Shown here: positions 44,161 through 56,754 of the stretch, piece after piece | How the letters are laid out: the number at the start of each line of letters is the position of its first letter | How positions within the stretch are numbered: the first letter of the stretch is position 1 | Origin: Aurifilum marmelostoma | Lineage: Eukaryota; Ascomycota; Sordariomycetes; Diaporthales; Cryphonectriaceae | Assembly (NCBI GenBank): GCA_027559495.1 | Contig: JAMXSV010000028.1 | Span: forward strand, 2,046,001 to 2,110,000 | Length of the DNA: 64,000 bases | Direction of reading: 5' to 3' | Program-made: the position numbers and the translations under genes | The notes under the pieces: generated by a model | Seen by the model: the letters and a program-made list of their open reading frames with translations, nothing else | Told to the model about the DNA's origin: nothing | Database searches by the model: none

Positions 44161-47100
44161 ATTTGCCCCTCACCCTTGCCCTTGCCCTTGCCCTTGCCCT
44201 TGCCCTAGCACCTGAACACTAGCTAGATTCAGCAAAGATAGTAACGCGAAGTAATCTATGCCTCCCAGGATGACGATGCCTGCCAAGAACACAACACTCG
44301 GCCTTTTCAAGTTACATTTTTATACATAGTATTTTACTCTAGCGAGCTAAAGAATAAAGCCTCGATTTGGGCTTGGATTTGGCACAACCACCAAGAGAAG
44401 AACAATTGAAGTTTGGTCCGAGGGATTATTAGCATGCACACCATTGGCGTGTAACTACGTATCTAGGAGGCAACTGCTCTCTGCTGCTGCAGGTCGGATC
44501 TCTCTCTGGCCCGCCGCCATTTCTCGACCCCCAGTGGCTTGAACTTTAGCAGCGAGGAAGGCAGGCTGGACGAGGCTATGTGACCCTTCACTCGGCTCCA
44601 CAGACAATTTGATCCTTCCTGGCTGGAGCCCTCTCCCTCGAGATACTCTAGTAACACTGCCCGCCACCCTTCTCCCCTTTCAACATGGCAGCGGTGAGTC
44701 GGCGGCCCCAAAAAGCAGAGGTGCAAGCCCCACCCTTTCTGCCCTCCGCCACGCAATCTTGTCTCACGCAGTCTCTGTCCCCCGCGATCTCTGATGGATT
44801 TTGGACAGCGAGGGCGGTGCAAGGCTTCAGCCCAGTACGGATCGACCACGGCTGCTATGTTCTCTCCGCGGTGTGCCACCTACCCATGCTGTGCGCCATC
44901 TCCCCCTCCTCCCGGGGCCGTGGCATCTTGGAGTAAAGGTGTGGCGCAGACAGCCACCGATCCGGCACACTCATCGCTTCTTACTGACCCCCTCTGCAGC
45001 ACAGAGTCGTCAGTTCATGCGTGGCCCATCTCCCTCGATCAATCATGGCTGCCTTCTGATAGGCTTGCATGACTGACAGCTGGATTCGACTGTACGAGGG
45101 TAGAGCAGCTAGCTAGTGATGGACCTCAGATGCACCTATCTCGTCATGGTCATGTATCACGCGAGTATTCCATGTTTTTCTTCCAGAAGCAAAGGGACCA
45201 TTTCAATCTACACCGGAATATGAGTAGCATGGTTGCCGAGTCGCCAACAGACCCGTTTTGGCAAGGTGTCTCATGTCCTCCTCCTGCCTGTGGAGCTGCT
45301 TGTTTGGAGGCGTGGGAGGATAGCCATTGGGGTCTTGAGTAAGTTCAGACGAAATGCCGAAGCAAAACCAACTACCATGTAGCTAAGTGGGAAAGGATAG
45401 ACGCGGGCCAGGGCAATCTCACGCACAACACGGCAGGGGAGTGTCGATCTCACTGCTCTTCTTGTTGGTTCTCGGATGTACCAAACGACATTGTTGCTTT
45501 GCGGGTCACAGTCATTCCTTTTACCCATGTCCTCCTCGATCCCTCGCCCTCGTCTTGAGACCACGCCTGCTAGATTTAGCGTCTCGCGATGGCATGTAAT
45601 GACCAGCTGGACTAGCATCTGGTCACCGAATTTGGTTGTTATAATATAGAGTACTATAGCATCCTCTTTTGCTCCCACACTCGATTCCTACATAGTACTA
45701 GTATGCGCCTTCCCGTCTCTGATCCACCCTCCATCCTGGGCTCCGTACCCAGCACGGGCCCCTTACCACCCGCGCTTGTGTTTTCCTGCCCAACGTCACC
45801 ACCATTTCGCTGGCCATCACCACAGCAAGAAGGAGCTTGCGACCCTGTTCATCAACTCAGTGCTACGTATTTCGGCGCTATCCTTTTGACGCCTCTTAAG
45901 TCAATAGTCGGACTCACTATGCTTCGAGCTCCACTTTTCACCTCTGGCCTTCTGGCTGGTGGGTACTGCTGTGGCTCTGTCCACTTCTGTGCAGTTTCGA
46001 TTTCTCGGGGCTGCTCCAGAGTTGAACGGACCGACGCGCATCCGACCCGCCAAGACCTTCCGCGAGAGAGAGAGAGAAAGAGACAGAGAGACAGAGAGAC
46101 GCTAAAACATGGTAAATTACTGTTTGTCTTCTCCACAGGGGGGCCCTTGAGGCAAACCAAGGCCGCCCTGTTGTCTCATATAACGGGAGGTTGGTAAACA
46201 GATGGCATTCGCATCCAAACAGGAGGGGTAGAGGCTAAGCCTGCAGAAACATGATCAGACGGGCAAATCCAGCCTCCGGACGGACACAATCGGTTACGGT
46301 CGGGCTCTCCGGGCAGGTATTGTCGAGTCAAGGAGACGAGAATAATGGAGCGGCAGGTCAGACATGCCCGCTTGCATGCAGCCCTCAATTTCAACTGCTG
46401 GTCGGCTTCCGGTGTATCGTTCATTCGATTTGCTGGCATGGCTTGAATGGCACTTGCATACACGGTACTTAGCGCGTCCCGCCTGCTCACCAGCTTGTCT
46501 GCTGGCGGTTTCAGGTCCGCCAGGCTAGCAGGGTGTGCAAAAGTCCCACTGGGAGCTGGGATCTGTATCCAGACCCCCATTGCCACCTGGCAGGGAACTG
46601 CTTGGTCCGTAAACATCTTGCAATGGGGTCTGTAGCGGTAGACTGATCTGTTATATTTCCTCTCTGGTTTAATTCAATATTCAAGGAAGAAAAAGCCCTG
46701 CAACGTACTCACAGCGTTGTGAGCCTGTCGGAGCAGCCTGCCTCAAAGGGATACCGGTTCCGAACCGATCAGAGAGCATACCGCTGCCTCTCTGAAGTCC
46801 CCTTCGTGCCTCATGCAGATCGACCTTCGATCCGATGGCGGTGAAATCAGGACCATGTGAGAAAGGGATCCCGAGTAGTATGCATGGCCCTCCGCGTGAG
46901 CTGCCCCAGTGCTGAGGTGATGGGTCAGCGCCCGCTGCGCACGTCTGCCCCCTTCTCCCTTACCTTTTGCTGCTTGTCACAACGAAGTAGCCCCGACCAA
47001 AGGCTCCCACATAGTCATTGAGAGAGAGCTTCTATAGTGATCCTTGCTGTAACGGTAGGTGAAGACTTAGGTCTGTGTAATCGCATGAGTTCCTGCTAAA

Positions 47101-49972
47101 TGTTCGACATACTCTGAGAGAGTAACGTTGCGCTGCCGTACCATTTTACGTCCGACATAGTACGTATACCCGCTGACGGTTTTTTCCAAATAATTCGGTG
47201 TTGGTGATATGACGACAGTCGAGGGCCCATGTGAGCAACACATGCTTAAGCAAGACTAAATTCAAGCGCCTATTAAACTTTTAGGTCCGATTGCACCCCC
47301 AAAGGTGGTGTAAAAAAAATTCAAAAAAATTCCAGCTCCGTTAACTGATCGTCCAGCCTGCATTACTTCTCGTTTCGTGTTTCGTTTCCAGGTCATCCGC
47401 CTGATCCTCCCCTGCGCCCGGGACAACGAATCACGATCCGCCTCTTGGACGCCCCTGTCGCTCATCAAAAATAGGGCTGAACCATAAAAATTCTGGAGCC
47501 TGTAAATCTCGTGCGCTATAGACTGTGATTACTACATATACATAGTACATAGTAGTACAAACTGATGATAGACGGTAGAAGTTGTCCGTTTCGTAAATAC
47601 GTTGGTACATACCGGCCAGGACACCGATAATACATACGATTCTCCATAGTGGACGAATCAAGCTATATACCCCTCGGGTGTTGTATGATGGATGTCGCTA
47701 CATGTGAGGGACTCTTGTCTTTCAATTTTCTTATGACCCCCCTCCCACTTTGTCAATCCGCAGTTTCAGCCCTCAGGCCCTTCTACTGGCTGCACAGCGT
47801 TGATATGTACCCATAGAACAATCAGTAGCATTCGGCTTTTGTGCGACCCTCCCTCCCAGATCATATTCTTCCCTCGAAGTCTTCCGTTTTCGGGAAGCCG
47901 GCGATGCCTCGACCACTTGGGCGGCTAACTCATTGGAACCCCCCCTGGTCAGCACCGATGTGATTTGGGCATCATGTTGATCATAAACGTTTTTCTTCTT
48001 GGCACTGTATCGGAAGCGAACAGCACAGGGAAAAGCTGTTAATTCTTTCGGGCCCGAGAGCTCGTCTGCAAATCCGAAAGCGAGCCGCGTCTATAGCTTG
48101 AATACGGCTCGCTGGTCCTTCGCATTAGGAGGAAGAAGCTCTAAGCTGTTCGCGTGTGGGGAGGTGGCCATAGGTACCATGTCACTCATCATGTTTGTTC
48201 GAGGCTGGGGCCAGTTCTCAAACAACGGTGTGGAGTGGAGCCAAACAGCCCTCAAGCCAAGGCGCTGCAAGTTTAACCGGGGCTTTGCACATCGTAGATA
48301 CTGGCCTGAAATCTATCTGAGTATCTTTTTGGTACCCTCCCTCGGTTGACTTCACGGCTTGGCTCACAGCCAGCAACGAGATGCTCCAACGAGATGCAGG
48401 GGTCACTACGTTTCCGTCCTTCCTGGACTCGTCGATCTTCCCCAAGGTGACTCAGTTGTGCATTATTGCAGACCGCACCAATAGACCAAGCCGAGACCGC
48501 CTCGGCAGCGCCTGGGTAGTGACGGAAGGGGGGGGGGGTCCCGTGTGTGTGGAGCTTGAACCCAGCTCATGACCACATAGCAGGCTGTCGGATTTTTTTT
48601 TTTTTTTGTTTCTCTCTCTTTTCTTTGCATTTCACCTTTTTCTCCTCCTTCCTTCAGGTGTGGAAGCAGGTGAATACATGCGGTGGCTTGGTCATGACCC
48701 GAGCCTGTGTTTGCTGGGTCAACCTTCGGGATCATAATCCAGAGGCGTCTGCCGTGCACATCCTTTCTTTCTTCCTAGGTGCTATCGTAGGTAGGCTCTG
48801 GACCCAGGGCTCCATCATGCCTACTGCAGGTAGGCTGGTCAACGCGCTGTGCTCGGGATAGCGAGCCAGATCGGCGACTTAGAGGTCTAAAGAGGCTTGA
48901 CGTGCTTTTTCTATCTACATAGTGGTCCACAACACATATCAAATGGCGTTAGAAACAATCTGATTGCCGATGGTCAAGGTCAGGGGCGCGAGATCAGAGA
49001 GTGCTTAAGTGGCACACAAGTCAAAGTCAGGATACTCAAGAATGGGGAGGGTGAGATTAAGTTTAATCAAAATGTTGTCAGAGCAGTTGGGTGCAGGGTT
49101 TGTACGTGAACTGTTTCAGGAAATGGCGTCCAAGGGTCTACTGGAGACGAGGAACGGAGAAAATGTGGTCTGGAACTTGATTCCCCAGACGGATCCCTGG
49201 GTCCTCCTCCACAGAAATCCTAGGCAACGACGGCCCATTCTGTGGGTAATGGGTGGAAGACAGGGAAAACTGCACCTAATCTCGTCCTTTGTCCTATCTC
49301 TCCGCATAGACAATGTCATTCATACGTTTATTCTTATCCTGACGAAGCGGAGACTGCTCCAATAAAGACTTCCTATGGCGGTCACTGGAACCGATTAGTC
49401 CTCACAAGCGTTGACTCTGTTGGAGGCCTGTCCAGCGAGTCAATGAACCAGCGGCTGGATAGCAACGCACACGCATATCTCACTTCCAGAAGATTGCAAA
49501 CTTACATCCTGAACATGGGATCCCCCAGAGTCAGATCCCTCAACAGCAAGATACCAAGTGACACGTGCATACTTATAATGTTTTGCGTAAGGAACACAAG
49601 CTTGAGGGGTCATACATAATCAGTCAGCCAACCACTACCCTAACCCTCTCGGCCTGCTCAGACTCTTCCACGGACCACAGTAGACAGTGACCCCTCCTCA
49701 GGCCGGCGGGCCGTCCAAAAGGCCAGGCTCGAAGCGCCGGGAGCCGCAATCAACGTCGCGCTTTTCCTCGATCCTACCAGTCCGACCGTCAGCCACCGAT
49801 CCAGCCAGAATCGATTCACCTGCCATCTCAACGTCGACGGCAGCTCTGACGACAAGGACAAAAACAGAGGGCAACAGGCTGGCCACGCCTCCACGACCGC
49901 CCGGCGACGTGCCTTTCCGGATTTCGAAGCAGCAGGGAACCAGTACGTGAAAAAGCGACCAGAAACACCGCA
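44161..49972. other. Gene desert, right half
   Basis: Almost 6 kb without a supported gene, ending in the leader of the CK2 beta gene. It contains a CCCTTG hexamer repeat (44173-44208), a GA-rich stretch (46067-46101) and a T tract (48593-48607). ORFs such as 44455-44879, 45703-46197 and 46176-46616 have no family motif or convincing splice partners. Confidence 0.5.
44173..44208. repeat. CCCTTG hexamer repeat
   Basis: Five tandem CCCTTG units followed by one CCCTAG. It resembles, but is not, the CCCTAA telomere repeat. Confidence 0.8.
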
Positions 49973-51256
49973 ATGATGGACGACTTCGTTTCCGAGAGCG
50001 AGAGTGACTACACAAGTTATTGGCGTGATTGGGTGAGTGATCTGTCGCGTGTCTGCTTTTCCATCTCAGATTTTCATTGCAGGGCGCAAGGACTTGTTTG
50101 ATTGTCTGTGGTGTGGACTATCTGCAAGGACAACAACAACAACAAGAACAACAAGCACAGCAGTTGCCAGCCACGCCTGCCCTCCCCCCCCCCCCCCCCA
50201 CATCACCGAGATCTGTCACAATCATTCACTTCGAAAATTCGTGTCTTTCGCCTTTCATGCTATCCAGCACCCCGTCCTCCCGACTGTCTACACTATCCAA
50301 CCTCACCACATTTCCGATCAACTGTCATGGCCCAGCAAGGCAAGAGGGCGGCAGGCTCTGAGCTGGAGCTGGATCGTGCCAGCAAACGGCTGAGGACCAC
50401 GAGGCTGACTGAGGTTTTCATGCACCAGTTCATCTCCTCACGAGGCAACGAATACTTTTGCGAGATCGACGAAGAGTACCTGACCGACAGGTTCAACCTG
50501 ACAGGTCTCAACACGGAGGTGCAATATTACCAATACGCCCTCGATCTTATCACTGATGTGTTCGACGTCGATTGCGATGACGACATGCGCGAGGCCATCG
50601 AGAAATCCGCTCGCCATCTCTATGGTCTTGTTCACGCGCGCTATATCGTCACAACTAGGGGTCTAGGCAAGATGGTACGTCGCCGCGACGCGCGCAGTGC
50701 TCCATGGCTGCCCGCTGTGGTGTTCGAGGGACTAACAGCCTTGTTTCTTCAACAGCTCGAAAAGTACAAGAAGGCCGACTTTGGCAAGTGCCCACGCGTC
50801 AACTGCAACTCCCACCCTCTCCTGCCCATGGGCCTCTCCGACGTGCCCAACCTGAAGCCCGTCAAACTTTGGTGTGCCCGCTGCGAGGATATGTACAACC
50901 CCAAGTCGAGCCGCCACGCCACCATCGACGGCGCCTACTTTGGCACCTCCTTCCACAATATCCTCTTCCAGGTCTACCCATCGCTCGTCCCTACCAAGTC
51001 GACCGAACGCTATACCCCAAAAGTCTACGGATTCAAGGTCCACGCACCAGCATCCCTTCAACGCTGGCAAGAGAAGAAGCGCGACGAGATGCGCCGCCGC
51101 CTCAAGCGTATGGAGATTGAGCCCGGTTTCAAGGACGATGGCGAGATTGACGAGGAAGAAGATGAAGACGAAGAGGCTGACCAGGACGGCGAGTCATTCC
51201 ACGAGGGCAACACCGCCGCTGGTGTTGGCGGCGTGGAAACCCAATCCATGGGTTGA
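49973..51256 (+). CDS. ckb1: Casein kinase II regulatory (beta) subunit
   Basis: Three exons give 268 residues: 49973-50032, 50429-50674 and 50756-51256. The first exon encodes MMDDFVSESESDYTSYWRDW, and the junction gives WFISSRGNEYFCEIDEEYL, the conserved CK2 beta start. The acidic loop (TDVFDVDCDDDMREAIEKSA) and the zinc ribbon that makes the beta dimer (CPRVNC...WCARC) are intact, as is GAYFGTSFHNILF near the alpha-binding tail. The C-terminal 60 residues are basic then very acidic. CK2 beta dimers hold two catalytic alpha subunits and set substrate choice in nucleus and cytosol. The 396-nt first intron is long for this region and contains an ATG in frame with exon 2; see findings. Confidence 0.94.
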
Positions 51257-52055
51257 TCGCCCATAACTCAACACTCCTCGCCAAACGCCTCTTTGGCCGC
51301 TGTCGCGCTGTACATCCTCGAGAAGACACAAAGAACACCGCATCCTCTTGAGACTGCCCGTCGTGGTTGCTGCCTCAGGATTGAAAACCCTCGAACTCGC
51401 TTCCTGGGTATTTTCTCCTCCTCGGCCGGCCCTGCTCTTCGGCAATGTCGCATTCTCGCAGCCATCTTCCATTGTTCACCGACCCGAATGTCATGGAACG
51501 GCATCATGGCGAATGCCATTCATTTCTGGGCTCGACAGTTTGGGTGGACGTCTAGCTTTGAACGCTACGACCTCAGTTCAGCCGCGACGATTCACGGCAC
51601 ATCAGGGCCCTCTGTCCAGGCCTTCAGCTTGTTCAGTTTCTAATCTGTCTTGGTCAATGGCAAATCGGGTCCATAACGGGCGTGGACACTGGAGATACCT
51701 AATGTTGCGTGCGCTGAGCTTTTCCTACGTGACGCATATCTGATGGACTACATGAGAAGGCACGGTAGAGCGGGCGTGATTCATGCCTTTGAGGGTTTGA
51801 ATGCTCTGCGGCGCTGATAGACAACCCCAATTGTATACGCACACACCACCATTATCCATCACATTTCGCGTCATCTCATTTCGCGTCATCTGGCTTGCAA
51901 TCATGGTCATCATCGTTGAGAGTCACATCCTTTTGTTGGTGTATTGACCTGATTCTATGTGTAATCATCACGTCGAGGCTGCCATGGTCCGCCTGCGTCC
52001 TTATTTCTTTCCACTTGTGCTTACGACGAGTGAAGCCTGCCCGATCGAATCCATC
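51257..52055. other. 3' region between convergent genes
   Basis: Holds the 3' ends of CK2 beta and the GH28 gene. ORFs at 51293-51743 are in the CK2 beta 3' region and have no motif. Confidence 0.55.
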
Positions 52056-53883
52056 TTATGACTTGGAAGAAACACAGTCGAAGCCTTCCAGGCCGGACGT
52101 ATTGAAACCACTGCAGATCCACTCGGGCGCAGAACCGTCGGGCGGCGAGACGTTGATGTTGCTTGCATAGATATCCCAGCATTGCTAAAAAAAAAAATAT
52201 TTCAAAGGTCAGCTACGGATGCTGTTTGGAGTTTCGAAATCTCTACATGATGAATTTGCGACCCGGGAAGACATACCGTGGACGACGAGCACACCAGTGT
52301 GCCGACGTATGGTTCTTCGTCTGATGATGTCGTACCGGAGAAGTCCTCAAAGTAGATCTCGGAGATGGTCATTTTGGACTACAATTATCCATGTCCTCGT
52401 CAGCAGTGCTTACTTTCTCCTTGTACCTAGACTATGGCATTCTTTTGCACACGAGGTTGTCGCGGGTATGACTTACCGGGTACAGCTCACACAGGGTTAT
52501 GTTGCTCTGTCCGTAACACTGGGTGACCTCGATGGCCCAAGTGTCTTGTCGACAGTCAAATCAGCATCGAGTCTCTTGAAAGAAGGGGAAGAAAATGAGA
52601 CAGCCAAGCTGCCTTTCCTGTGCAAAGATGAACATACTGTCCGTATTGTTGAGGACCTGGTACGTAACGTTCCTCACATATCCCGAGCCGCCGCCACCAT
52701 TCAGCAGCGCGCCTTCGCTGCTCTCGATGCCCGGCCACACCTTGATGCGGGCGCCGTCGCTCGCGTTGCTCATGGAGATGTTGTAGACAGTGATGTTCTC
52801 GGCAATGTCGTACTCGTCCACGTACTGGCCGAGAGACCCGACCGAGATCCCGTGCGAGCCGTTGCAGATGAGGTTCTAGGCGGTACTTAGTTTTCTATCG
52901 TCCATCCATTTGACAAGAATAACTGAGTGCAGAAGACAAAGACCTGGTGGAGGAAGGGGTCCCTATTGTTATTTGTACTTGCCTGGACCACAACATTTGT
53001 GCTGTTGGGTTTGAACGACACACAGTCATCGCCGTTATTGACATGCGAGTCTTGCAGCACGACCGAGTCGGACCTGTATATGTCCCACCCGTCTGTGTTG
53101 GGCGTCTCGTCTCCGGTGCTCCAGACCGCAGAAAGGTTCATGTTGCTGACGGTCACATCACTGCTGTTGGCGATGAGGTTGAACCACTGCAGGCGCAAAC
53201 CAGGCCAGAGCCGGACATGCCATCAGCCACCTTACTAGATCCACTGGGCTTTGAGAGGAAAGACTCACGTTCGGCGGGTTGACGAATTTCAACCCCGAAA
53301 TAGTCGCTCCCTCCAGGCCATCCACCACGAACAAGATCGGGCGGCGCAGGGTGTCATTTGTCTGTGACTCCTCCCACCACAGCTCGCCCTGCCCGTCCAG
53401 CACACCAACCCCGCCGCCGTATATGTTCACGTCGGAGCCTCCGATCTTCCAAAAGGCAGACGAGTTCTGGTACGTGATGTCAAAGGCGCCACCGCTCGTC
53501 CAGTAGGCAATGTCATCGGAGAAAGTGAGCGTACCAGAGATGGCTACATCTACGGCGCTGAGGAAGGTCAGGTCGAGACGGGTGGCGATGGTGTACTGGC
53601 CGTCAAGGACGACGGTGCCACCGTTGTTGCAGGACTGGAAGGCGGCGAGGATGGAAGGGGAGGCGTCCGAGTTGTTGGTGGAAGGGCTTACGTAGCATGT
53701 CTTGTTTGCGTCCCTGGTTGGCGAGATGTGGGTAGAGAATCCTGGGCTGTAAGGGGATGGCTGGATGAGCGGCCTGGCGAGGGGCACCTGTCCGGTATAG
53801 GGGCTCTTGAGGGGCGAAGAAGAGGAGGCGGCGCCGGTGGTGGCGACAGCCGCCAGGGCGATGAGGATATCCATGTTGTACAT
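52056..53883 (-). CDS. Glycoside hydrolase family 28, exo-polygalacturonase-like
   Basis: Six exons give 451 residues: 53883-53269, 53186-52983, 52875-52638, 52544-52477, 52378-52277 and 52184-52056. All frames close. A signal-type N-terminus (MDILIALAAVATTGAAS after a leading MYN) is followed by a right-handed beta-helix. The GH28 catalytic set is complete: NTDGWD (Asp237), GDDC (Asp258, Asp259), GSHGIS (His281) and RIK (Arg316, Lys318). Cys and NxS/NxT content fits secretion. NTDGWDIYRS and the long N-terminal part resemble fungal exo-acting enzymes, which remove galacturonic acid from pectin ends; endo or rhamno activity is less likely but not excluded. Intron 2 uses a GC donor (CAG/GCAAGT). 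A TATA box lies about 80 nt upstream. Confidence 0.92.
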
Positions 53884-55020
53884 GATGTCTCACTCTTTTC
53901 TTCAACAGGATGAGAATTGCATGTCTGTCAAATGTCAAATGAGCAGATGTTTCAAGTCCTATTTTATATATCCTGACCCGACCATGTCATGCACAGTACT
54001 GCCTGGATACATCTGTCCGCAACCCATCTCCACACCTTCATGAAAAGATACTGTATAGGAACCCACCACTCCCAAGACGAATTCGCGCCGCGCTTCCGGT
54101 GCAGGGGAGGTTTTTCCGTCAGTCGGAGAAGGGCTCCTCTGTCCGTGGACAAGCCCGAAACGGAGATTTTTCATGAAGGTCGGTCGGTCTTTCCAGGTGC
54201 ATGCACTCTCGACCCCACTTTTGGCTGGGGAGGCCTTGCCCTATTTAAGAAATTATATCAAGGCAAGAACGATCCCTCAGGGGAGTGTGCATGGTTACTA
54301 CGGTACACAAGGACGAGGTTGCTCCACGCAGGGGTCACGACAACGGATTAGCGTGAGAGTTACACTCTTCAGTCTCGTTGCACATTGCATCTGCATTGTA
54401 TGACCCTGTCACGCCTGCTTGAGGCGAGCCAGCAATTGTGTTACTTATCTGCCCCCCCCCCTGGACAATATTTCGTGGCGGTTGTGTCGAAACGTCAACC
54501 ACGTATCACCCTTCTTTTCTACTCATGCTATTCCGCACGGCCGTCTTCGACGTTTACTTCTAGCTCTTGCGACTTAACATAAACCTATGTGATTTCTCCT
54601 TGAGCACATCGGTTCTGCATTCCTTGTATAGGTGTCTACCGGAGCAGCACCTATATTTTGGAGAATACAGAGGACGGCAGGTCTTCTTCTTTGTCACCTG
54701 CAGGCTGCGCGGCACAGTCCTCTTCAGGCGTGATTGTCGCTGAGACAACGAACGTCCGGATGCTGCCTGCGCTAGTTGAGTCGCCGGCGACTTGCTGGAA
54801 GCCGTTTGGAGAGGCTGCCGGACAGATGAGCCGCCATCAGTGCTAGGATGCCTTCATGATGGACGGTCAACTGCCATCGAGTCGTACACTCGGGTGCGTC
54901 GGTATTTCAACTTTTTCACGATGGACAGACCCAGTCGTGTACAGAGAGACGTGTAGCTCTCGAGGATCGAGCTTCCACGCCAGATCTTGATCGAGTGATT
55001 CTCGTCGAGGCTGAATATGC
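53884..55020. other. Promoter of the GH28 gene
   Basis: About 1.1 kb between two minus-strand genes, with no supported ORF; a C tract lies at 54451-54461. Confidence 0.55.
53961..53970 (-). promoter_or_regulatory. TATA box
   Basis: TATATAAAAT on the minus strand, about 80 nt upstream of the GH28 start codon at 53883. Confidence 0.65.
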
Positions 55021-56754
55021 CTAGGACATCATCCTCCTGGAGTCCTGGTCCTCATCCTCCCTGTGCAGCCCAGTACTACCCGCACTCCCGGCACGTACTT
55101 GCTTCCGTCCCTCCTCCATCATCACCGTTGCATCATTATTCTCCCCTGGTATCTCTCGCTGCTGTTCGAAACGGAACCCTTCCTCGACATCCTGCTCCCA
55201 CTCGGTCGCATAGCTCAGGCTACCCACCCCAGCCCAGAACGCTTTATCTGCCGACCGCGGGCCCCAAGCCCAACCCGCACCTCGAGACACAGGCAAGTGG
55301 TACCAGCGAAAAGCGAAAAAAGCACAGATGGTGCCGATTAAGAAGCCAAAGAGGATATCAAAGCCGTGGTGGCGAAAGTCGAACCAGCGAGACGAGGCAA
55401 TAAATACGGCTGTGAAGAATGGCACCACGGCCAGGACGAGGAGATACAGAGGTGGTGCTGCGGCCTGGCGATGGGCGGCAGCGAGGCGGGCGTTGTGAGC
55501 TGAGAAGAGGCGCTGGGCAGTTGGATCTTGGGTTGCGCCTAGGTGGTGCTGATCTTCGAACTGTGAGGAGGACCGAGCTGCTACTGAGGGAAAAGCTGTG
55601 AATGAGGTTGCTGAGGTGTTTCCTGGGGCTCTGTTTTCTGCAAGTTAGCAGCCTACCCCCATATCAACCCCACCCCCTCCCCCGTTTTACCCTTCTTATC
55701 CTGTTTCTTTCTCACCCCCAGCCTACACGACAGACCAGGGTAAAACTTCATGTCGATGATGCACGGATGAGCTTACAGGAAGGGAAATGTGATGGCAAAC
55801 TTGCTCGCGATGAAGAGCGACAGGTAAATCAGTCCCGCCGCCGACGAGCTCGAGTGACCGGACGGATAGCTCCTAAACCCGTCCTCCAATATGCTCTGCG
55901 CGTCGTCGTGGTCGGTCATGCCCCGGCAGATATCGGCCGACACCAGCTGCTGGAACCCCGTGTCGACATTTGTACCGCCGACAACGTACCGTGCAAAATT
56001 CTCGACGTCCGCGTTACACCGTGCGAGCAGGTCCGGCCTCGGCTTGCCGCACATGTTCTTCATGCCGTTGGTGATGAACCAGGCGCCGGCAATGGACAGC
56101 GCAAGGCCCAGCCAGCCTGCGTGAAGTTCCCATAGCTTGCGCCTCCAGATGAGGGACTTGGGGGTGCCGCGCGGGACGGTGTGTCCCGGAATGAAGAGCA
56201 AACTAATGATGGGAATGACGATGATGGGGACGCCTGTGCAGAGGGTGATGAGGAGCCAGGACGGTACCGTCTCGTGCTCCGTGAATGGAAAGCTGAAGTT
56301 AGAGGGATCACATGGTTAGCAGTGTTTAAGAGGGAGAGGTATATGGAAACCCGGCGAGGAAGACGAGGAGGAGTGGTTTTGCTCACGAGATGTTGGGGTC
56401 CTCAAGGCTGAATGGTCTCCTGTTTGGTTCGTGGTCGTTCAAGTAAGCCGCGATACCAAGCACCACGACGATGACGACCCAGTCGAAGACATATGAGGAG
56501 ATGACCACGGCACCGCCAGGCCTTTTTGAGCTCACGCGCGAACGCAGGCTCTGTAATGGTGGAAACCGTGGCATATGGAGAGGACGAGAAGGAGTAGGAG
56601 CCTCTTGGTGTTGATGATTATAATCTGCTGCGCCCGAGTATGAAGTATCAACACCGTCGTCGACCGAGTTGTCGTCACTGAGCCGGCTGTACACTCTTCG
56701 TCCAGGTATCGGGTTGAGTGGGAAAGAGCCGCCAGATGAAGGAGCCTCCGTCAT
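55021..56754 (-). CDS. PAP2-family lipid phosphate phosphatase (Dpp1/Lpp1-like)
   Basis: Three exons give 497 residues: 56754-56387, 56292-55777 and 55630-55021. The PAP2 active-site triple is complete: KX6RP with Lys201 and Arg208-Pro209 (in KNMCGKPRPD), PSGH at 266-269, and SRX5HX3D with Ser375, Arg376, His382 and Asp386. About six hydrophobic segments lie between residue 90 and 410, after a hydrophilic Ser/Pro-rich N-terminus and before an acidic tail. The last acceptor was set at 55631 (AAAACAG) rather than the CAG at 55638, because only this restores PFLAPG and a frame running to the end. Yeast Dpp1/Lpp1 dephosphorylate diacylglycerol pyrophosphate and phosphatidate at vacuole or Golgi membranes; the same chemistry is inferred. 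Confidence 0.9.

Noticed and set aside
44594..45080. ATGGCAGCG followed by a GTGAGT donor at 44684-44698, as if a first exon
   Set aside because: No acceptor gives a protein-like continuation of useful length on the plus strand.
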